From positions 186,001 to 250,000 of the forward strand of contig JAFAGI010000013.1 in the NCBI GenBank assembly GCA_023422835.1: a stretch of DNA of 64,000 bases, read 5' to 3'. The position numbers and the translations under genes were made by a program. The notes under the pieces were generated by a model, which made no database searches, had not been told where the DNA came from, and saw nothing but the letters and a program-made list of their open reading frames with translations. This DNA comes from Bacteroidota bacterium. GTDB lineage: Bacteria > Bacteroidota > Bacteroidia > Chitinophagales > Chitinophagaceae. The stretch's first letter is position 1, and the number at the start of each line of letters is the position of its first letter. Below are positions 1-9,402 of the stretch, in pieces.

Positions 1-70
1 AAGTGGATAGAGGAAAATTAATGGATTATAAATAAATGAGTAGTGGCTCACTATTCAACAATAAAATAAG
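1..70. other. Left edge: no gene supported before cysN
   Basis: Short stretch before cysN. No reading frame here can be tied to a known protein end, although stops occur in all forward frames. A cysD gene (sulfate adenylyltransferase small subunit) normally precedes cysN and may lie just outside the window; that is inference only. Confidence 0.3.
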
Positions 71-1312
71 ATGGACATTTTAAGGTTTTTGACGGCAGGC
101 AGTGTGGACGACGGTAAGAGTACGCTGATCGGCAGGTTGCTGTACGACAGTAAAAATATTCTCATAGACCAGCTTGAAGCTTTGGAGAGAAGCAGCAAAT
201 TGCGCGAAGACGGATCTGTAGACCTTGCTTTGCTCACAGATGGTTTGCGCGCTGAACGCGAACAGGGCATTACCATTGACGTAGCCTATAAATATTTTTC
301 TACACCCAGGAGAAAATTTATTATTGCAGATGCACCCGGCCATATTCAGTATACAAGGAACATGGTTACCGGCGCTTCAAATGCAGACCTGATCATCATT
401 CTGGTAGATGCACGCAATGGAGTAATAGAGCAAACCCGCCGCCACTCCATCATTGCTTCTCTGTTGAATATACCACACATAGTAGTTGCCATCAACAAAA
501 TGGACCTGGTAGATTACGCAGAAGAAAAGTTTCAGACAATTGTCAGCGACTACAACAAAGTGGCTGAAGCCCTGAATTTAAAAGACATCAACTTCATCCC
601 CATCAGTGCATTGGATGGTGACAACATTGTAGAAGCTTCTAAAAAAATGGATTGGTATCATGGGCCTACACTCATGCATTTTCTTGAGACAATAGAGGTG
701 CAGAGCTCTGTAAACCTTACCAATGCACGCTTCCCGGTACAATTGGTACTGCGCCCCCAAGTAGACGAACTTCATGACTACCGTGGCTATGCAGGAAAGA
801 TTGAAAGCGGCTTTTTCAAAAAAGGCGATAAGATAAAAGTTTTCCCTTCAGGCGTACCCGCAACAATTGCAGCCGTGGAAGTAAACAATAAAATAGCAGA
901 TGTAGCTTTTGCTCCACAGAGCGCTGTACTGCACTTAGAAGAAGATGTTGACATAAGCCGTGGTGATATGATCGTGAAAGAAGACGATTTGTTGAAGGTG
1001 GCACAGGAGATGGAAGCGCTGGTTTGCTGGATGGATGAAAAACCTATGCAGGTGCGCAACAGGTATATTTTGCAGCACAACAGCAGAAGAGAAATTGTGA
1101 TCATCAGAGACATAAAATACAGGCTGAACGTAAACACATTGGAAAAAGAGGACAATATTTCTTCAGCACAGCTAAATGAAGTGGTACAGGTTGCTCTGAA
1201 AACCGCCTCACCATTGGCTTATGACAGTTATGGAAATATCCGCGAAACAGGCGGCGCAATTTTAATAGATGAAACAAGCTTCGTTACGGTAGGCGCGGTA
1301 TTGTTTCAGTAA
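71..1312 (+). CDS. cysN: Sulfate adenylyltransferase subunit 1 (CysN GTPase)
   Basis: GTP-hydrolysing subunit of ATP sulfurylase. With CysD it turns sulfate and ATP into adenosine 5'-phosphosulfate in the cytoplasm. The translational-GTPase fold is clear: P-loop GSVDDGKST at residues 10-18, EREQGITID at 62-70 (switch I), DAPGH at 87-91 and NKMD at 142-145, then EF-Tu-like beta-barrel domains. At 413 residues it is shorter than enterobacterial CysN (about 475) and has no fused APS kinase (CysC) domain. It opens a run of same-strand sulfur genes, so the pathway assignment is firm. The partner cysD and any cysH/cysC are not in the window. Confidence 0.95.
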   Translation: MDILRFLTAGSVDDGKSTLIGRLLYDSKNILIDQLEALERSSKLREDGSVDLALLTDGLRAEREQGITIDVAYKYFSTPRRKFIIADAPGHIQYTRNMVTGASNADLIIILVDARNGVIEQTRRHSIIASLLNIPHIVVAINKMDLVDYAEEKFQTIVSDYNKVAEALNLKDINFIPISALDGDNIVEASKKMDWYHGPTLMHFLETIEVQSSVNLTNARFPVQLVLRPQVDELHDYRGYAGKIESGFFKKGDKIKVFPSGVPATIAAVEVNNKIADVAFAPQSAVLHLEEDVDISRGDMIVKEDDLLKVAQEMEALVCWMDEKPMQVRNRYILQHNSRREIVIIRDIKYRLNVNTLEKEDNISSAQLNEVVQVALKTASPLAYDSYGNIRETGGAILIDETSFVTVGAVLFQ

Positions 1313-1317
1313 ACTAT

Positions 1318-1348
1318 AAATTGTTAGTGTAAAACAAACAATTTTTTT
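1318..1348 (+). terminator. Weak AT-rich hairpin with T-run after cysN
   Basis: AAATTGTT (1318-1325) pairs with AACAATTT (1337-1344) and is followed by a run of T to 1348. The stem is all A/T except one pair, so it would be a weak terminator. It lies between cysN and the SUMT gene and may lower read-through within the sulfur cluster. Confidence 0.4.
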
Positions 1349-1380
1349 GACTTATTAGTCCACCAAAATTATAGAGAATA

Positions 1381-2214
1381 ATGCATAAAGGAAAAGTTAT
1401 TATTGCCGGCGCGGGTCCGGGCGACCCAGAGTTGATCACATTGAAAGCAGCGCGCTACCTGGCTATGGCAGATGTGATACTTACCGACAGGCTGGTGAGT
1501 AAAGACATCATTGCCGCCCATGCGTCTGTTTTTGCTGAAGTAATTTTAGTGGGTAAAGATGGTTGCAAAAATGGCATGTCTGTAACGCAGGAGGAAATAA
1601 ATCGTTTAATAGTTATGTATGCTAAGCAAGGCAACACCGTAGTGCGGTTAAAGGGCGGCGATGTAGCTTTTTTCTCGAATGTATTGGATGAATTACAAAC
1701 ACTGGCGCAAAATAATATTGCTTATGAAATTATTCCCGGTATCACTGCAGCATCGGGTGCATCTGCATTTGCAGGCATGCCGCTTACTGCCCGGGGACAT
1801 AGCCGTGGCGTGCGTTTCATGACATGGTCAGCCGGTAATTATAAGCAGGAAGATAATGTAGATTGGAAAGAATTAGCGCATACAAAAGATACGCTTGTGT
1901 TTTACATGGCAGGGGCGAACTGGAAAGAACTGGCCGCACATTTTATAGAAAATCAGGTTGATGAAAATAAAAAGATTGCCATCATAGAGCAGGCCACCAC
2001 ACCTTACCAGAAAGTGCATATTTATCCATTCAATAACATAGATAAAATTACAAACAATAAATTTGTTTCTCCCTCCCTCGTTGTGATAGGCAGTGTTGTG
2101 AGCCTTCATCAGCAATTTGCGTGGAAGAAAAATGCAACCCTATCCGGAAACTATTTTCCAGATGCTACAAGGACTGCGATCACCAACGATACCACCATCA
2201 AACAAACTGCTTAA
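1381..2214 (+). CDS. cobA: Uroporphyrinogen-III C-methyltransferase (SUMT)
   Basis: Methylates uroporphyrinogen III twice with S-adenosylmethionine to give precorrin-2, the first committed step to siroheme. Family signatures: GAGPGDPELITLKA at residues 10-23 and RLKGGD at 89-94. At 277 residues it is a stand-alone SUMT rather than the trifunctional CysG. The next step, precorrin-2 oxidation, is encoded by the N-terminal part of the fusion gene at 6512-8017. The product siroheme is the cofactor of sulfite reductase CysI at 4001-5659, which explains its place between cysN and cysJ. Confidence 0.93.
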   Translation: MHKGKVIIAGAGPGDPELITLKAARYLAMADVILTDRLVSKDIIAAHASVFAEVILVGKDGCKNGMSVTQEEINRLIVMYAKQGNTVVRLKGGDVAFFSNVLDELQTLAQNNIAYEIIPGITAASGASAFAGMPLTARGHSRGVRFMTWSAGNYKQEDNVDWKELAHTKDTLVFYMAGANWKELAAHFIENQVDENKKIAIIEQATTPYQKVHIYPFNNIDKITNNKFVSPSLVVIGSVVSLHQQFAWKKNATLSGNYFPDATRTAITNDTTIKQTA

Positions 2215-2225
2215 TAAGAAATACG

Positions 2226-3908
2226 ATGCTAATAGAACCAAAGCTTAACTTATTTAAAGAACTGATCTCAGATGCATCTTCCGATGAACTGGTGTGGATG
2301 AATGGCTTTTTGTCGGGAATTCTTTCTGCCAAAGACATAGCGCCAGCCAAACAAAATACAGCAACTGCGCGGCTTTCCGTGATATACGCTACAGAGACGG
2401 GTAATGCTAAAGCGCTGGCTACTAAGTTTGCTGCTGAAGGGAAAAAATCCGGAATTAAAGTAAAATTAGCTCCTGCTGAAACATACAAGATCAAGGATAT
2501 AGAGAAAGAAGAGAATGTAGTGGTGGTCATCAGCACACAAGGTGATGGCGAGCCGCCGTTTTCAGCAGCTAAATTCTTTCATGCACTTCACAATGCTGCT
2601 TTACAATTACCTGATCTGAAATTTGGGGTATTGGCATTGGGTGATAGTTCGTATCCCTTGTTTTGCCAGGCAGGTATTGATGTAGATAGGGAACTTGAAT
2701 TGCGCGGTGCACAAAGAATTTTCCCGTTACAGAAATGTGATACCAACTATGAAGCGGATGCAACGCAATGGTTTGCAAATGTCATAAGTGCGCTGAAAGG
2801 CAGTACTCATCAGTCTTCTGGCGTACCGGTTGCCAAAAAGCAAGCGAATGCAAAAAAGATTTACAACGGTATCATCACTACAAATATTAACCTCAATGAT
2901 GAAGGCTCTTTGAAAGAGACCCATCATATTGAGATCAGCGCTGAAGATTTAGCTTATGAGCCGGGCGATGCCATCGGTATAGTGCCTGTAAACAGCAGAG
3001 AGCTTGTACAGGAAATATTGAAGACAGTTGCTGTTGATGAGAACGAACAGGTTACCTGGCGCGACCAGCATACCGACATTGATACGTTGCTGGCCAACAA
3101 GGTGCAAGTAGCTTACCTGCCGGAACGCGTGGTGAAAAAATACGCTGATATCACCGGTAATAATATACCCGCAACCCGTATGGATCTTAAGGATCTGTTG
3201 AAAATATACCCGGTGAGCGGACGGGAAGAATTCTTCCGGGTTGTAGAAATTTTAGAACCCATTACCCCAAGGCTATATTCTATTTCTTCATCGCTTGAAG
3301 CAGCTGCAGATGAAGTACATATCACGGTAGCGCTGGATAGATTCAGTGTGAATGACAAAGAAGTGTGCGGTCATTGCTCGGACTATCTCACCGGCCTTCC
3401 GGTTGGCACACAAGTAGATTTTTATGTACACAGCAATAAAAACTTCCGCCTGCCTGCCGCAGATGCAGATGTGATCATGATCGGCCCGGGAACAGGAATA
3501 GCACCATTTCGTTCGTTTCTTTTTGAGCGTGATGCACAAGGAGCCGACGGTCGCAACTGGCTCTTCTTCGGGGAGCAACATTTTACCACAGACTTCCTGT
3601 ACCAGACAGAAATACAATCATTTTTAGATACAGGCGTGCTCACAAAATTCAACGGCGCGTTCTCAAGAGACCAGGAGCATAAGGTTTATGTGCAACACAA
3701 GATGCTGCAGCATGCCAAGGAGCTTTTTAGCTGGATAGAAAATGGCGCTCATGTTTATGTGTGCGGCGCACGCGAGCCAATGAGCATGGATGTTGAAAAC
3801 GCTCTGCTGTCAATAATTTCAAGAGAGAAAAGTATTAATGAAAGTGAATCAAAACAATATTTCGAAAAGCTGGTTGAAGATGGCAGGTATCATAAGGATG
3901 TGTACTGA
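2226..3908 (+). CDS. cysJ: Sulfite reductase (NADPH) flavoprotein subunit
   Basis: Diflavin reductase that passes electrons from NADPH through FAD and FMN to the CysI hemoprotein. From the chosen ATG at 2226: flavodoxin motif YATETGNAKALA at residues 54-65, FAD-binding RLYSISSS at 349-356, and the nucleotide-binding GPGTGIAPFRSF at 420-431. The C-terminus ends HKDVY, with the terminal aromatic residue seen in this family. An open frame reaches back to 2121 inside the SUMT gene, but the start 11 bases after the SUMT stop gives a normal 560-residue protein, so the longer start is rejected. Confidence 0.93.
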   Translation: MLIEPKLNLFKELISDASSDELVWMNGFLSGILSAKDIAPAKQNTATARLSVIYATETGNAKALATKFAAEGKKSGIKVKLAPAETYKIKDIEKEENVVVVISTQGDGEPPFSAAKFFHALHNAALQLPDLKFGVLALGDSSYPLFCQAGIDVDRELELRGAQRIFPLQKCDTNYEADATQWFANVISALKGSTHQSSGVPVAKKQANAKKIYNGIITTNINLNDEGSLKETHHIEISAEDLAYEPGDAIGIVPVNSRELVQEILKTVAVDENEQVTWRDQHTDIDTLLANKVQVAYLPERVVKKYADITGNNIPATRMDLKDLLKIYPVSGREEFFRVVEILEPITPRLYSISSSLEAAADEVHITVALDRFSVNDKEVCGHCSDYLTGLPVGTQVDFYVHSNKNFRLPAADADVIMIGPGTGIAPFRSFLFERDAQGADGRNWLFFGEQHFTTDFLYQTEIQSFLDTGVLTKFNGAFSRDQEHKVYVQHKMLQHAKELFSWIENGAHVYVCGAREPMSMDVENALLSIISREKSINESESKQYFEKLVEDGRYHKDVY

Positions 3909-3953
3909 TAACTGCAGATTGCAGATCAGGGCATCTTAAAAATTACATTTCAC

Positions 3954-3988
3954 TATTCACTATTCACCATTCACCATTCACCATTCAC
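3954..3988 (+). repeat. Five tandem heptamers (YATTCAC)
   Basis: Two TATTCAC units followed by three CATTCAC units, directly before cysI. It is a simple-sequence array in the cysJ-cysI gap. A change in copy number would alter the spacing upstream of cysI. No function is shown. Confidence 0.8.
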
Positions 3989-4000
3989 CAACATCACATC

Positions 4001-5659
4001 ATGGAAAGCACCGTAGAGAAAATAAAGAAACAAAGTAAAGGTTTGAGGGGCTCGCTGCTTGAAGGCCTCAACAATGAAGTAACCGGAGCCATAAAAGAAG
4101 ACGATACGCAGCTTGTAAAATTTCACGGTATGTATCAGCAGGACGACCGCGATAAAAGAGAGACAAGGGCTGAAAAAAAGTTGGAGCGCTTATACTCCTT
4201 TATGGTGCGGCTACGCTTGCCTGGCGGCTTTCTGACTGCCGCACAGTGGCAGGATCTGCATCACATCGCGGGTAAATATTCTACAGGTATCATCAAGATC
4301 ACTACACGCCAGACATTGCAGTTGCACGGTATTCTGAAACGCCATGCACAACCAACGCACAAAGCTTTCAATCTGATGAAAATAGATTCTATTGCGGCTT
4401 GCGGTGACGTAAACAGGAATGTGACAGCTACTGCGCATCCGCAAGTGTCGCAGGTACACGAAGAAGTTTACCGATACGCACACCACATCAGCGATATGCT
4501 TCTGCCAAAGACAAAGGCTTACTACGAAATATTTGTAGGCGATGAAAAGGTTGCGGAGAAAACAGAAGATGATCCCTTGTACCAGGAGCGCTACCTCCCC
4601 CGCAAATTCAAAATAGGTATAGCCATACCGCCACTGAATGATGTAGATGTTTTTTCAAACGATGTAGGGCTGATTGCTATTGTGAAAGACGGTGAACTTG
4701 CAGGATTCAATCTTGCTGCGGGCGGAGGCATGGGGGCTACACATGGCAACCCTGATACATATCCGCGGCTGGCAAGTATGTTGGGCTATATTAAAAAGGA
4801 AGATGCCGATAAAGTGATTTATGAGATAGCTACCACGCAAAGAGATTTCGGCAATCGGGAAGACAGGAAGTTTGCCAGGTTGAAATATACCATTGATAAA
4901 ATGGGTGTGGATGTATTTAAGAAAGAAGTAGAAGCAAGGAGTGGTGTGGCTTTCAGCGATCCTGAAACATACTTCTTCAGTCAGCGAACAGATGATTACG
5001 GATGGCACAGAAACCATGAAGGCAAATGGTTTTATACAGCTTTCGTTGAAAACGGCAGGGTGCTGGATGATGAAAAAGTACAATTCAAAACAGCATTCCT
5101 GGAGATAGCGGCTTCTGGCAAGGCTGATTTCCGTTTTACCTGCAATCAGAATATTGTACTCAGCAATGTGGCTGATGCAGATAAGGATTTTGTTGGAAGC
5201 ATCCTGCATAAATACGGCATTATACAAAATACAGAACAGTCATCGGTTGTAAGAAAAGGCGCTATGGCCTGTGTGGCGCTCAATACCTGCGGCCTGGCGC
5301 TCGCGGAAGCGCAACGTTATATGCCGGCATTTTTAACCAAAGTTGAAGCATTGCTTGACAGGCATGACTTATTGAACGAGCATATATCTATCCGCATGAC
5401 CGGCTGCCCTAATGGTTGCGCGCGTCCTTACATGGCGGAGATAGGGCTGGTGGGCACGGCTCCGGGGCATTACAACCTAATGATAGGAGCCGATGTGATC
5501 GGTCAGAGATTGAACACGTTGTTTAAACCCAATATTGACGAACAGCAAATATTGGCTACGCTGGATGCGTTATTCCTTCAATTTAAAAATGAAAGAAACG
5601 AAGCAGAGCCGTTCGGGGATTTCGTACATCGCAAAATTTTAAATCAAACATATGCATAA
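4001..5659 (+). CDS. cysI: Sulfite reductase hemoprotein (beta) subunit
   Basis: Siroheme and [4Fe-4S] enzyme that carries out the six-electron reduction of sulfite to sulfide. The four cluster cysteines are visible as C424-x5-C430 and C469-x3-C473 (within TGCPNGCARP). The length of 552 residues is close to the usual 570. It follows cysJ by 92 bases, and its last 8 bases overlap the start of cysE, so translation is probably coupled. A related assimilatory nitrite reductase is the main alternative, but the adjacent cysJ makes CysI by far the better call. Confidence 0.94.
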   Translation: MESTVEKIKKQSKGLRGSLLEGLNNEVTGAIKEDDTQLVKFHGMYQQDDRDKRETRAEKKLERLYSFMVRLRLPGGFLTAAQWQDLHHIAGKYSTGIIKITTRQTLQLHGILKRHAQPTHKAFNLMKIDSIAACGDVNRNVTATAHPQVSQVHEEVYRYAHHISDMLLPKTKAYYEIFVGDEKVAEKTEDDPLYQERYLPRKFKIGIAIPPLNDVDVFSNDVGLIAIVKDGELAGFNLAAGGGMGATHGNPDTYPRLASMLGYIKKEDADKVIYEIATTQRDFGNREDRKFARLKYTIDKMGVDVFKKEVEARSGVAFSDPETYFFSQRTDDYGWHRNHEGKWFYTAFVENGRVLDDEKVQFKTAFLEIAASGKADFRFTCNQNIVLSNVADADKDFVGSILHKYGIIQNTEQSSVVRKGAMACVALNTCGLALAEAQRYMPAFLTKVEALLDRHDLLNEHISIRMTGCPNGCARPYMAEIGLVGTAPGHYNLMIGADVIGQRLNTLFKPNIDEQQILATLDALFLQFKNERNEAEPFGDFVHRKILNQTYA

Positions 5660-6476
5660 TAAAGATTTCATTCAAAGCCTGTACAGGCATCACAATACCA
5701 TACAGGCGCATTTGCCGGATAAGGAACTCAGCCAGCAATTCATAGATCATTTATACAATTTTCTTTTTATTCCCAAGCAGGGCATTAACAGTAAGGAGCA
5801 AGAAATAGAAAAAACGCTTCATGCTTTAAAAAATCATCTTTCTACGCTCATCTACGAAGTAACCAACGACGTACCTGCAGCACAGGAAGCCGCCGAAAAA
5901 TTCTTTAGTGAATTGCCCGAACTTTACGAGGAACTGCTCAATGATGCGAAGGCCTTTATTGACAATGATCCTGCGGCTTTAAACCTGGCAGAGGTGCTCA
6001 ATGCTTACCCCGGTTTTTATGCTATCAGCGTTTACCGTATTGCTAACTCATTGTGGAAGCAAGATATAAAAATACTTCCGCGCGTATTTTCAGAATATGC
6101 CCACAGCAAGACAGGCGTAGACATACATCCCGGCGCTACTATTGGAAAAGAATTTTTTATTGATCATGGTACAGGCGTGGTAATTGGTGAAACTGCTGTC
6201 ATCGGCAATGGAGTGAAAGTTTACCAAGGTGTGACTGTCGGCGCATTTAATTCAGAAAAAAATAAGCGTGCTGAAAGAAGACATCCGAAAATTGAAGATA
6301 ATGTAATTCTATATTCGGGAGCTACAGTGTTAGGCGGAGATACGGTTGTCGGGCGCGATAGCATCATTGGTGCAAACGTGTGGCTCACACACAGCCTGCC
6401 ACAGGCTTCGCTCGTTTTTCACAAAAGTGAAGTAGTAAGGCGCGGCAAGGATTCTGTGGCAACCCTACTTACGTAG
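5652..6476 (+). CDS. cysE: Serine O-acetyltransferase
   Basis: Makes O-acetylserine, the carbon acceptor for sulfide in cysteine synthesis. An alpha-helical N-terminal half (about residues 1-130) is followed by a left-handed beta-helix of hexapeptide repeats, with the family core HPGATIGKEFFIDHGTG and GVVIGETAVIG. The 274-residue length, with a long N-terminal domain, matches the EpsC/SAT type. The start overlaps the cysI stop by 8 bases. No O-acetylserine sulfhydrylase (cysK) is in the window, although MetY at 54565 may accept related substrates. Confidence 0.92.
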   Translation: MHNKDFIQSLYRHHNTIQAHLPDKELSQQFIDHLYNFLFIPKQGINSKEQEIEKTLHALKNHLSTLIYEVTNDVPAAQEAAEKFFSELPELYEELLNDAKAFIDNDPAALNLAEVLNAYPGFYAISVYRIANSLWKQDIKILPRVFSEYAHSKTGVDIHPGATIGKEFFIDHGTGVVIGETAVIGNGVKVYQGVTVGAFNSEKNKRAERRHPKIEDNVILYSGATVLGGDTVVGRDSIIGANVWLTHSLPQASLVFHKSEVVRRGKDSVATLLT

Positions 6477-6511
6477 ATGGCGGATGAAGAACTTTTACAG
6501 GATAAAAAAAA

Positions 6512-8017
6512 ATGCTGATGCACCCAACCGAAGAAAACTCCAGAACTGCTAATCATCTTTTCCCTGTTTTCCTGAAGCTTGAAAACCTGCGTGTATTGCT
6601 GATAGGCGGCGGAAACGTAGGTGTGGAAAAGCTTTCAGCGATCATGAAGAATGCGCCATTGACTAAGGTCACAGTAATTGCAAAGGAAATTGATGATCGC
6701 ATTTTACAGATGCAACGCAGGTATAGCATTGAAATTATTCAAAAAGAATATGAATATACCGACCTTGACGGTTACAATATCGTATTCGCAGCAGTGAATG
6801 ATTTGCAGCTTTCGGCACAGCTTGCACAAGATTGTAGGCGGCAGCGTTTACTGGTGAACGTGGCAGATAAGCCGGATATGTGTGATTTTTATTTAAGCTC
6901 CGTTGCCGCTAAAGGAAGTTTAAAAATAGCGGTTTCTACCAATGGCAAATCTCCCACATTTGCCAAACGGCTCAAGGCCATTTTGGAAGATGCAATTCCT
7001 GATGATACAGAGTGTGCGCTGGACAACCTGGAAGCTATAAGGAATAAAATACACGGCAACTTTACAGAGAAAGTGCACATGCTGCATCAGGCTACTTCAT
7101 CACTTTCGCTGCATAATGGCTTGCCGGCATCACAACAATCGATATCTGAAATAAAGTGGAAGAAAATAGCCTGGCTGAGCCTGGGAGCCTTCTTCTTTAT
7201 GATATTTGGCTACCTCATTATTTCCCTGATACCATTGAGAGAGATCGATGTTTTAGTTTCTACACTGGATAAGACTTTTTACTGGATGATAGCTATCGGT
7301 TTTGTTGCTCAAATGGTGGACGGTGCTCTGGGCATGGGTTATGGAGTTACTTCCACAGCTGCATTACTCAGCGTAGGCGTGCCTCTTCCTGCTATCAGCG
7401 GCAGCATTCATACCGCAGAAATGTTCTCCAGTGGCGCTTCCGGTTTCAGTCATTATAAGTTTGGCAACATCAACAAAAAACTGTTGCGTACGCTCATCAT
7501 TCCCGGCGTTGCGGGGTCTATTGCTGGTGCAGTTTTGCTGTCTGTGCTAGGCATTAAGCACGCAGACTACATTAGGCCATTGCTTGCGGTGTACACCATG
7601 TTGCTTGGTTCACGAATTTTATACAATGCATTCAAAAAAAGACGGCGTTCAAAAAAAGTAAAGCGCGCCGGTTGGCTGGCGCTTTCAGGCGGCTTCCTAG
7701 ATTCATTCGGAGGCGGAGGTTGGGGCCCGCTTGTTACCAGCACGCTAATATCAAAGGGAAAGACGCCGCGCTACGTGATAGGCACAGTGAGCCTGGCAGA
7801 ATTTTTTGTAACATTCGCCAGCGCACTAACCTTCTTTTCTTTTTTAGGCTTAAGTCATTGGCAGGTGATCCTGGGATTGATCCTCGGCGGCATTTTAGCA
7901 GCACCCATTGCTGCACGCCTTTCCGGAAAGCTTCCTGTAAAAACAATGTTCATCGGTGTAGGATTGTTGGTAATTATCTGGTCGCTGAACATTTTACTGA
8001 AAAGTTTTTGGGGATAA
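6512..8017 (+). CDS. Precorrin-2 dehydrogenase fused to TauE/SafE (TSUP) permease
   Basis: Two-domain protein of 501 residues. Residues about 15-210 form a Met8p/CysG-B-type siroheme synthase domain with the NAD motif VLLIGGGNVGVEK (28-40), the conserved aspartate region NVADKPDMCDF (D119) and TNGKSPTFAKRLK (143-154). Residues about 218-501 form a multi-pass TSUP permease with VDGALGMGYGVTSTAALL and GGFLDSFGGGGWGP, a family known for moving sulfite, sulfonates or sulfur oxyanions. One gene thus joins the last siroheme steps to a membrane transporter at the end of the sulfite-reduction cluster. The frame is continuous and I see no internal start that would suggest two genes. Confidence 0.9.
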   Translation: MLMHPTEENSRTANHLFPVFLKLENLRVLLIGGGNVGVEKLSAIMKNAPLTKVTVIAKEIDDRILQMQRRYSIEIIQKEYEYTDLDGYNIVFAAVNDLQLSAQLAQDCRRQRLLVNVADKPDMCDFYLSSVAAKGSLKIAVSTNGKSPTFAKRLKAILEDAIPDDTECALDNLEAIRNKIHGNFTEKVHMLHQATSSLSLHNGLPASQQSISEIKWKKIAWLSLGAFFFMIFGYLIISLIPLREIDVLVSTLDKTFYWMIAIGFVAQMVDGALGMGYGVTSTAALLSVGVPLPAISGSIHTAEMFSSGASGFSHYKFGNINKKLLRTLIIPGVAGSIAGAVLLSVLGIKHADYIRPLLAVYTMLLGSRILYNAFKKRRRSKKVKRAGWLALSGGFLDSFGGGGWGPLVTSTLISKGKTPRYVIGTVSLAEFFVTFASALTFFSFLGLSHWQVILGLILGGILAAPIAARLSGKLPVKTMFIGVGLLVIIWSLNILLKSFWG

Positions 8018-8203
8018 TGAACAGGGCAATATTGCCGCAAAGTTTTTTTGGATTGTATTTCCTTTGCAAACACGGTGGTTAAATGAATCATTTGAAACAC
8101 AGGGGCCACAAGGTGAACTATTATTGCCGTGAAGACACTGAGCCGCTAAGTTTTTGCATTATATTTTTTTATCATCTTTTTTGATCAATCTGCCTATTGG
8201 CAG

Positions 8204-8236
8204 CAAAAAAATAGCGTCCCGCTTGGAACGCTATTT
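8204..8236 (-). terminator. Rho-independent terminator of the csbD-like gene
   Basis: On the minus strand AAATAGCGT and ACGCTATTT form a long stem with a short loop, followed by a T-run, 19 bases past the stop of the gene at 8255-8461. Confidence 0.85.
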
Positions 8237-8254
8237 CATCTGGTGTTCTAAAGA

Positions 8255-8461
8255 CTAATACTCATCAAACTTAATATCATCAATAAAAGAATTGATGTTT
8301 TCTTTGGTTTCACCAGTTTTCCTTTCCAGTCTGCCTAACAATTCATCTTCCTTTCCTTCTTCGTATAAAAGATCATCGTCAGTCAGGTCTGCCCATTTTT
8401 GCTTAAGGGTGCCTTTTACAACGTTCCAGTTTCCTCTTACTTTTTCTGAAAATGTGCTCAT
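8255..8461 (-). CDS. CsbD family stress-response protein
   Basis: Small acidic, soluble protein of 68 residues, opening MSTFSEKVRGNWNVVKGTLK and followed by KWADLTDDDL. This is the hallmark of the CsbD family (Bacillus CsbD, E. coli YjbJ), which is induced by general stress and has no known molecular activity. It is monocistronic, with its own strong terminator just downstream and an AT-rich gap upstream. The family call is secure from the WNVVKGTLKQKW and GRLERKTGETKE segments. The physiological role is unknown. Confidence 0.9.
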   Translation of the reverse strand: MSTFSEKVRGNWNVVKGTLKQKWADLTDDDLLYEEGKEDELLGRLERKTGETKENINSFIDDIKFDEY

Positions 8462-8598
8462 AGTTTTCTGTTTTAATAGTTAACGAATTGCCATAGTATA
8501 TGGCTGGTAATGAAATATTTATATGCAAAATCAAAGCCAAATCGCATGCAAAAAATAAAGTTTGGAAAAGATTATGCTTTGTGTTAGCAACACTATAA

Positions 8599-9384
8599 TT
8601 ACCATCCGCCACTAGCGCCTCCGCCGAAGCCGCCTCCACCGCCGAACCCACCGAAGCCTCCGCCTCCGCCGCCAAAGCCGCCTCCGCCCCAGCCACTGCC
8701 GCGGCTACCGGTATCTATCCAAATGGGTGGAATATAGTTGCCATAACCTCTGCGGCTAACCATGCCTCCGCCCCTGCCGCCTTTTCCGCCGCCACCGCGG
8801 AATGCACGCATGATAAATATAAACACCAACACGAGAAAGATAATGGAAGACAGGCTAATACCTTTGGAACTTTTTTCTGCCTGACGCGGTTCCCGGTATT
8901 CACCTATGGCTGCTTTCGCCAAAGCATCGGTTGCTTCGTCGATACCACGATAGTAGTTTCCTGCACGGAAATTCGGAGTAATATGGTTATCTATAATGCT
9001 TTTGGCAGTAATGTCAGGGATAGCGCCTTCCAGCCCGCCGCCTACTTCAATCCTTACCTTCCGATCGTTGAGTGCGATCAGTAAGAGTATACCGTTATTT
9101 TTTTCTTTGGCGCCTATTCCCCAGGTCTTTAGAACCTTGTATGCGTAGTCTTCTATCGGATAGTCGTCCAGCGTAGGGATTACCAGTACTGCGATCTGGT
9201 TAGATGTGCTGTCGTCTATCATCACCAGTTTTCTTTCCAGTATATCAGCCTGTTCGGGCAGGAGCGCATTAGCATTGTCCACCACTAAGCGGTTTGGCCT
9301 CGGCGGGATGTTTTGCGCATGCAACTGCATAAAGCTGAGCAAGGCAACCAGGAACGATAGTAGAAATTTATTGGTACGGTACAA
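8599..9384 (-). CDS. TPM domain protein with Gly-rich tail (YgcG-like)
   Basis: Exported and membrane-anchored. There is a signal peptide at residues 1-23, a TPM (Psb32/YgcG) domain at about 30-150, one membrane helix at about 173-192, then a tail of GGGGFGGFGGGG type. TPM domains are linked to acid phosphatase-like folds and photosystem repair in plants. In bacteria they usually sit beside lemA, as here. It ends a three-gene minus-strand run, LemA-TPM-TPM. The Gly-rich tail is strongly GC-biased and produces open frames on the other strands, which I treat as shadows. Confidence 0.85.
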   Translation of the reverse strand: MYRTNKFLLSFLVALLSFMQLHAQNIPPRPNRLVVDNANALLPEQADILERKLVMIDDSTSNQIAVLVIPTLDDYPIEDYAYKVLKTWGIGAKEKNNGILLLIALNDRKVRIEVGGGLEGAIPDITAKSIIDNHITPNFRAGNYYRGIDEATDALAKAAIGEYREPRQAEKSSKGISLSSIIFLVLVFIFIMRAFRGGGGKGGRGGGMVSRRGYGNYIPPIWIDTGSRGSGWGGGGFGGGGGGFGGFGGGGGFGGGASGGW

Positions 9385-9402
9385 AATGTTGAATTAAAAA
9401 GA

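Noticed and set aside
2121..2225. Longer cysJ start inside the SUMT gene
   Set aside because: The extra 35 residues overlap conserved SUMT C-terminal coding sequence and have no flavoprotein similarity. The ATG at 2226 gives the normal N-terminus.
7672..8082. 136-codon frame inside the siroheme-TSUP gene
   Set aside because: Arg/His/Cys-rich shadow of the permease domain in another frame.
8403..8903. Ala- and Gly-rich minus-strand frames
   Set aside because: They are alternate-frame readings of the GC-rich glycine tail of the TPM protein at 8599-9384.
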